Source: an uncultured Acidimicrobiales bacterium
GTDB taxonomy: Bacteria > Actinomycetota > Acidimicrobiia > Acidimicrobiales > SZUA-35
Length of the DNA stretch: 7,665 nucleotides
NCBI GenBank assembly: GCA_938028175.1
Contig: CALJAE010000144.1
Location: 1-7,665 of the forward strand
Direction of reading: 5' to 3'
A program made the translations under genes and the position numbers. This document shows positions 6,591 to 7,665 of this stretch, piece by piece (the first letter of the stretch is position 1; each line of letters opens with the position of its first letter). A model generated the notes under the pieces. That model was not told the origin of the DNA. It made no database searches and was given only the letters and a program-made list of their open reading frames with translations.

Positions 6591-6615
6591 AGATCCTGGC
6601 TTCCGCCAGGATGAC
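6591..6615 (-). repeat. Palindromic repeat, copy 4, inverted (GGAA loop)
   Basis: On the plus strand the arms ATCCTGGC (6593-6600) and GCCAGGAT (6605-6612) enclose TTCC. Read on the minus strand the unit has the family layout: GTC head, stem, loop GGAA, stem, CT tail. GGAA is again a GNRA tetraloop, as in copies 1 and 2. Confidence 0.8.
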
Positions 6616-6620
6616 GCCGT

Positions 6621-6633
6621 GGTTTGGTCGTCA
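6621..6633 (+). repeat. 13-bp direct repeat, left copy
   Basis: GGTTTGGTCGTCA recurs at 6646-6658, a 25-base offset. The right copy runs into the palindromic unit at 6655; the left copy stops after the GTCA head and continues as AATTGAG. This may mark a decayed or excised repeat unit or a slippage duplication. Confidence 0.7.
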
Positions 6634-6645
6634 AATTGAGGGTGC

Positions 6646-6658
6646 GGTTTGGTCGTCA
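6646..6658 (+). repeat. 13-bp direct repeat, right copy
   Basis: GGTTTGGTCGTCA is identical to 6621-6633. Its last four bases are the GTCA head of palindromic copy 5. Confidence 0.7.
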
Positions 6659-6681
6659 TCCCAAACTTGATTTGGGATCTT
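6655..6681 (+). repeat. Palindromic repeat, copy 5 (CTTGA loop)
   Basis: Arms ATCCCAAA (6658-6665) and TTTGGGAT (6671-6678) enclose CTTGA, with GTC head and CTT tail. The last base of the unit is shared with the stop codon of the minus-strand RNHCP gene (6681-6683). On the minus strand it is the first structure downstream of that gene, but no T-run follows, so it is not a standard intrinsic terminator. Confidence 0.8.
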
Positions 6682-6974
6682 CAGATTAAAGGGTCGGCCT
6701 TTTTAGCTAACAGCTCATCTACTTGATCTTGTTTGGCGCACTTGTTTGACTTTGTATGACCGCACTTCGTGCAAAGGTGCGTCACTTTAAATCCTGTGCC
6801 GTCGGTCTCGATTTTCTGTGGCTCCATTAGTCCGCCGCAGTTAGCTTCTCTGTCTCCGGGCTCTATATCAACATGTTTTGACCATAGGCAGTTGGGGCAG
6901 TGGTTTGTGTAGCCGTCACCGGTGACTTGTGTGTTGCAGTTTTGGCAGGTGAAGTCTTCGATTACACGTTTCAT
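6681..6974 (-). CDS. RNHCP-domain zinc-binding protein
   Basis: This is a 97-residue soluble protein matching the small bacterial RNHCP family (Pfam RNHCP), whose biochemical role is not established. Cys pairs suggest zinc-ribbon folding: Cys10-Cys13 (CQNC), Cys26-Cys29 in TNHCPNCLWSKHVD, Cys46 in NCGGLMEP, and Cys68-Cys71 (CTKC) with His73 and Cys79 following. The eponymous Arg is Thr23 here; the rest of the motif (Asn-His-Cys-Pro, SKHVD, PGDR) is kept. The start codon lies 3 bases after the dusB stop, with GGCGGG six bases upstream inside the dusB end, so the two genes are very likely cotranscribed. A link to RNA or translation is suggested only by that neighbour. Confidence 0.88.
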   Translation of the reverse strand: MKRVIEDFTCQNCNTQVTGDGYTNHCPNCLWSKHVDIEPGDREANCGGLMEPQKIETDGTGFKVTHLCTKCGHTKSNKCAKQDQVDELLAKKADPLI

Positions 6975-6977
6975 GCT

Positions 6978-7665
6978 TTACCCGCCTGATGCGGCCGAGT
7001 CGCCTTCTGGACTAGCGATTAGATCGTCGAATGGGTCGGTTAGCCAGCCTTCGGGAAGGACAACTTTTTGAGGGCCGCGGGTATGACCACGTTTGTTCGA
7101 GTAGTTCTCAGGCGGAAGTTCGCCTTCTGGAATCTCAGCAATAAGTTCTTTTAGGACCTCTAGCGACTCGATCTTGTGGAGTCGCCCACGAATCTCGCCA
7201 CCGGCCGGGTAACCCTTTAAATACCAGCTGGTATGTTTGCGGAACTCTCTAATGCCTTTGTGTTCGCCAAACCATTCGATTAGCTCACTAGCGTGGCGCA
7301 ACATAATTTGGCCCACCTCTTTAGTGTTCGGTGGCGCAGGTATCTCTTCTCCTCGGAAAGCTGCAGCGAGTTGGCCGAATAGCCATGGACGGCCCAAACA
7401 GCCACGACCTATGACTACGCCATCGCAGTCGGTTTCTGACATCATGTCTAGGGCATCTTGAGCGACCCAAATATCGCCATTGCCTAGAACTGGGATGCTG
7501 GTTACATGTTGTTTAAGTTGTGCGATTGTTTCCCAGCGAGCAGACGGAGCATAGAGTTGCTCCACTGTGCGTCCATGAAGGGCAACGGCTGCAACGCCTG
7601 AATCTTCTGCAATCTTTCCGGCATCTAAGAACGTGTGGCTGTTCTCGTCGATCCCGACACGCATC
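6978..7665 (-). CDS. dusB: tRNA-dihydrouridine synthase (partial, 5' end beyond the window)
   Basis: This is an FMN- and NADPH-dependent enzyme that reduces uridine to dihydrouridine in the tRNA D-loop. About 228 C-terminal residues are present; the N-terminal part of the TIM barrel, with the catalytic Cys, lies past the right edge. The first visible Met belongs to the internal strand motif (MRVGID, usually preceded by Val-Lys) and is not a start. Visible family motifs are HGRT (residues 30-33 of the fragment), GNGDIW (61-66, FMN phosphate region) and IGRGCLGRPWLF (85-96). A helical C-terminal tRNA-binding domain follows, with HKGIREFRKHTSWYLKGYP around 134-152. The tail VVLPEGWL is typical of actinobacterial members. 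DusB is the most likely subgroup; DusA or DusC cannot be fully excluded. The stop is 3 bases before the RNHCP gene. Confidence 0.92.
   Translation of the reverse strand, partial: MRVGIDENSHTFLDAGKIAEDSGVAAVALHGRTVEQLYAPSARWETIAQLKQHVTSIPVLGNGDIWVAQDALDMMSETDCDGVVIGRGCLGRPWLFGQLAAAFRGEEIPAPPNTKEVGQIMLRHASELIEWFGEHKGIREFRKHTSWYLKGYPAGGEIRGRLHKIESLEVLKELIAEIPEGELPPENYSNKRGHTRGPQKVVLPEGWLTDPFDDLIASPEGDSAASGG

Larger units (their letters stand above)
6487..6680. other. Convergent intergenic region nuoN / RNHCP gene
   Basis: This is the space between the ends of the plus-strand nuo operon and the minus-strand dusB-RNHCP unit. It contains a 7-bp AT-rich hairpin at 6502-6519, one half and three full copies of the palindromic repeat family (6545-6681), and a 13-bp direct repeat (6621-6633 and 6646-6658). 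I see no convincing protein-coding gene and no RNA gene. None of the palindromic units is followed by a run of Ts on either strand. Confidence 0.75.

Noticed and set aside
6545..6681. CRISPR array or intrinsic terminators in the nuoN-RNHCP gap
   Set aside because: Repeat units differ in stem sequence and orientation, with no regular spacers, and no hairpin of the family is followed by a T-run on either strand.
1..7665. A previously undescribed multi-gene system (defence, toxin-antitoxin, phage or biosynthetic)
   Set aside because: All sizeable genes are recognised housekeeping members: five complex I subunits, a tRNA-dihydrouridine synthase and an RNHCP protein. Only the small junction and repeat features are unusual.

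Overview
The window is a housekeeping stretch of a bacterial chromosome. It holds the 3' half of a respiratory complex I (nuo) operon on the plus strand, facing a two-gene minus-strand unit, dusB (cut by the right edge) followed by a small RNHCP-type zinc protein. The organism is most likely an actinomycete of moderate GC (by eye close to half). NuoJ carries a long acidic cytoplasmic tail, as seen in actinobacterial NuoJ. The dihydrouridine synthase has actinobacterial-style motifs (GNGDIW, GRGCLGRPWLF, a VVLPEGWL tail), and an RNHCP protein fits the same group. The class cannot be fixed from the sequence; a free-living, perhaps aquatic, lineage is only a guess.

Layout: 1-184 is a non-coding leader with two copies of a short palindromic repeat, the second ending just before the nuoJ Shine-Dalgarno. 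Then come nuoJ (185-985), nuoK (978-1301), nuoL (1310-3241), nuoM (3241-4833) and nuoN (4903-6486), all tightly packed with overlaps or very short gaps except nuoM-nuoN. Region 6487-6680 is the convergent intergenic space; it holds one AT-rich hairpin and a cluster of the same palindromic repeat family. The RNHCP gene (6681-6974, minus) and dusB (6978-7665, minus, 5' end missing) follow.

The Nuo proteins form the membrane arm of NADH:quinone oxidoreductase. NuoL, NuoM and NuoN are the three antiporter-like proton-pumping subunits, and NuoJ and NuoK link them to the quinone site. The key Glu/Lys residues of the proton channels are all present, so the complex looks fully functional.

No new multi-gene system is visible. 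The best signals are small. (1) About 70 bp between nuoM and nuoN is bracketed by a 10-bp direct repeat containing the start codon, as if an insertion split an ancestral TAATG stop-start junction. (2) This left a 25-codon leader ORF that owns the good ribosome binding site and ends inside the nuoN start. (3) A family of short intergenic hairpins keeps perfect 8-bp stems while the stem sequence changes between copies.
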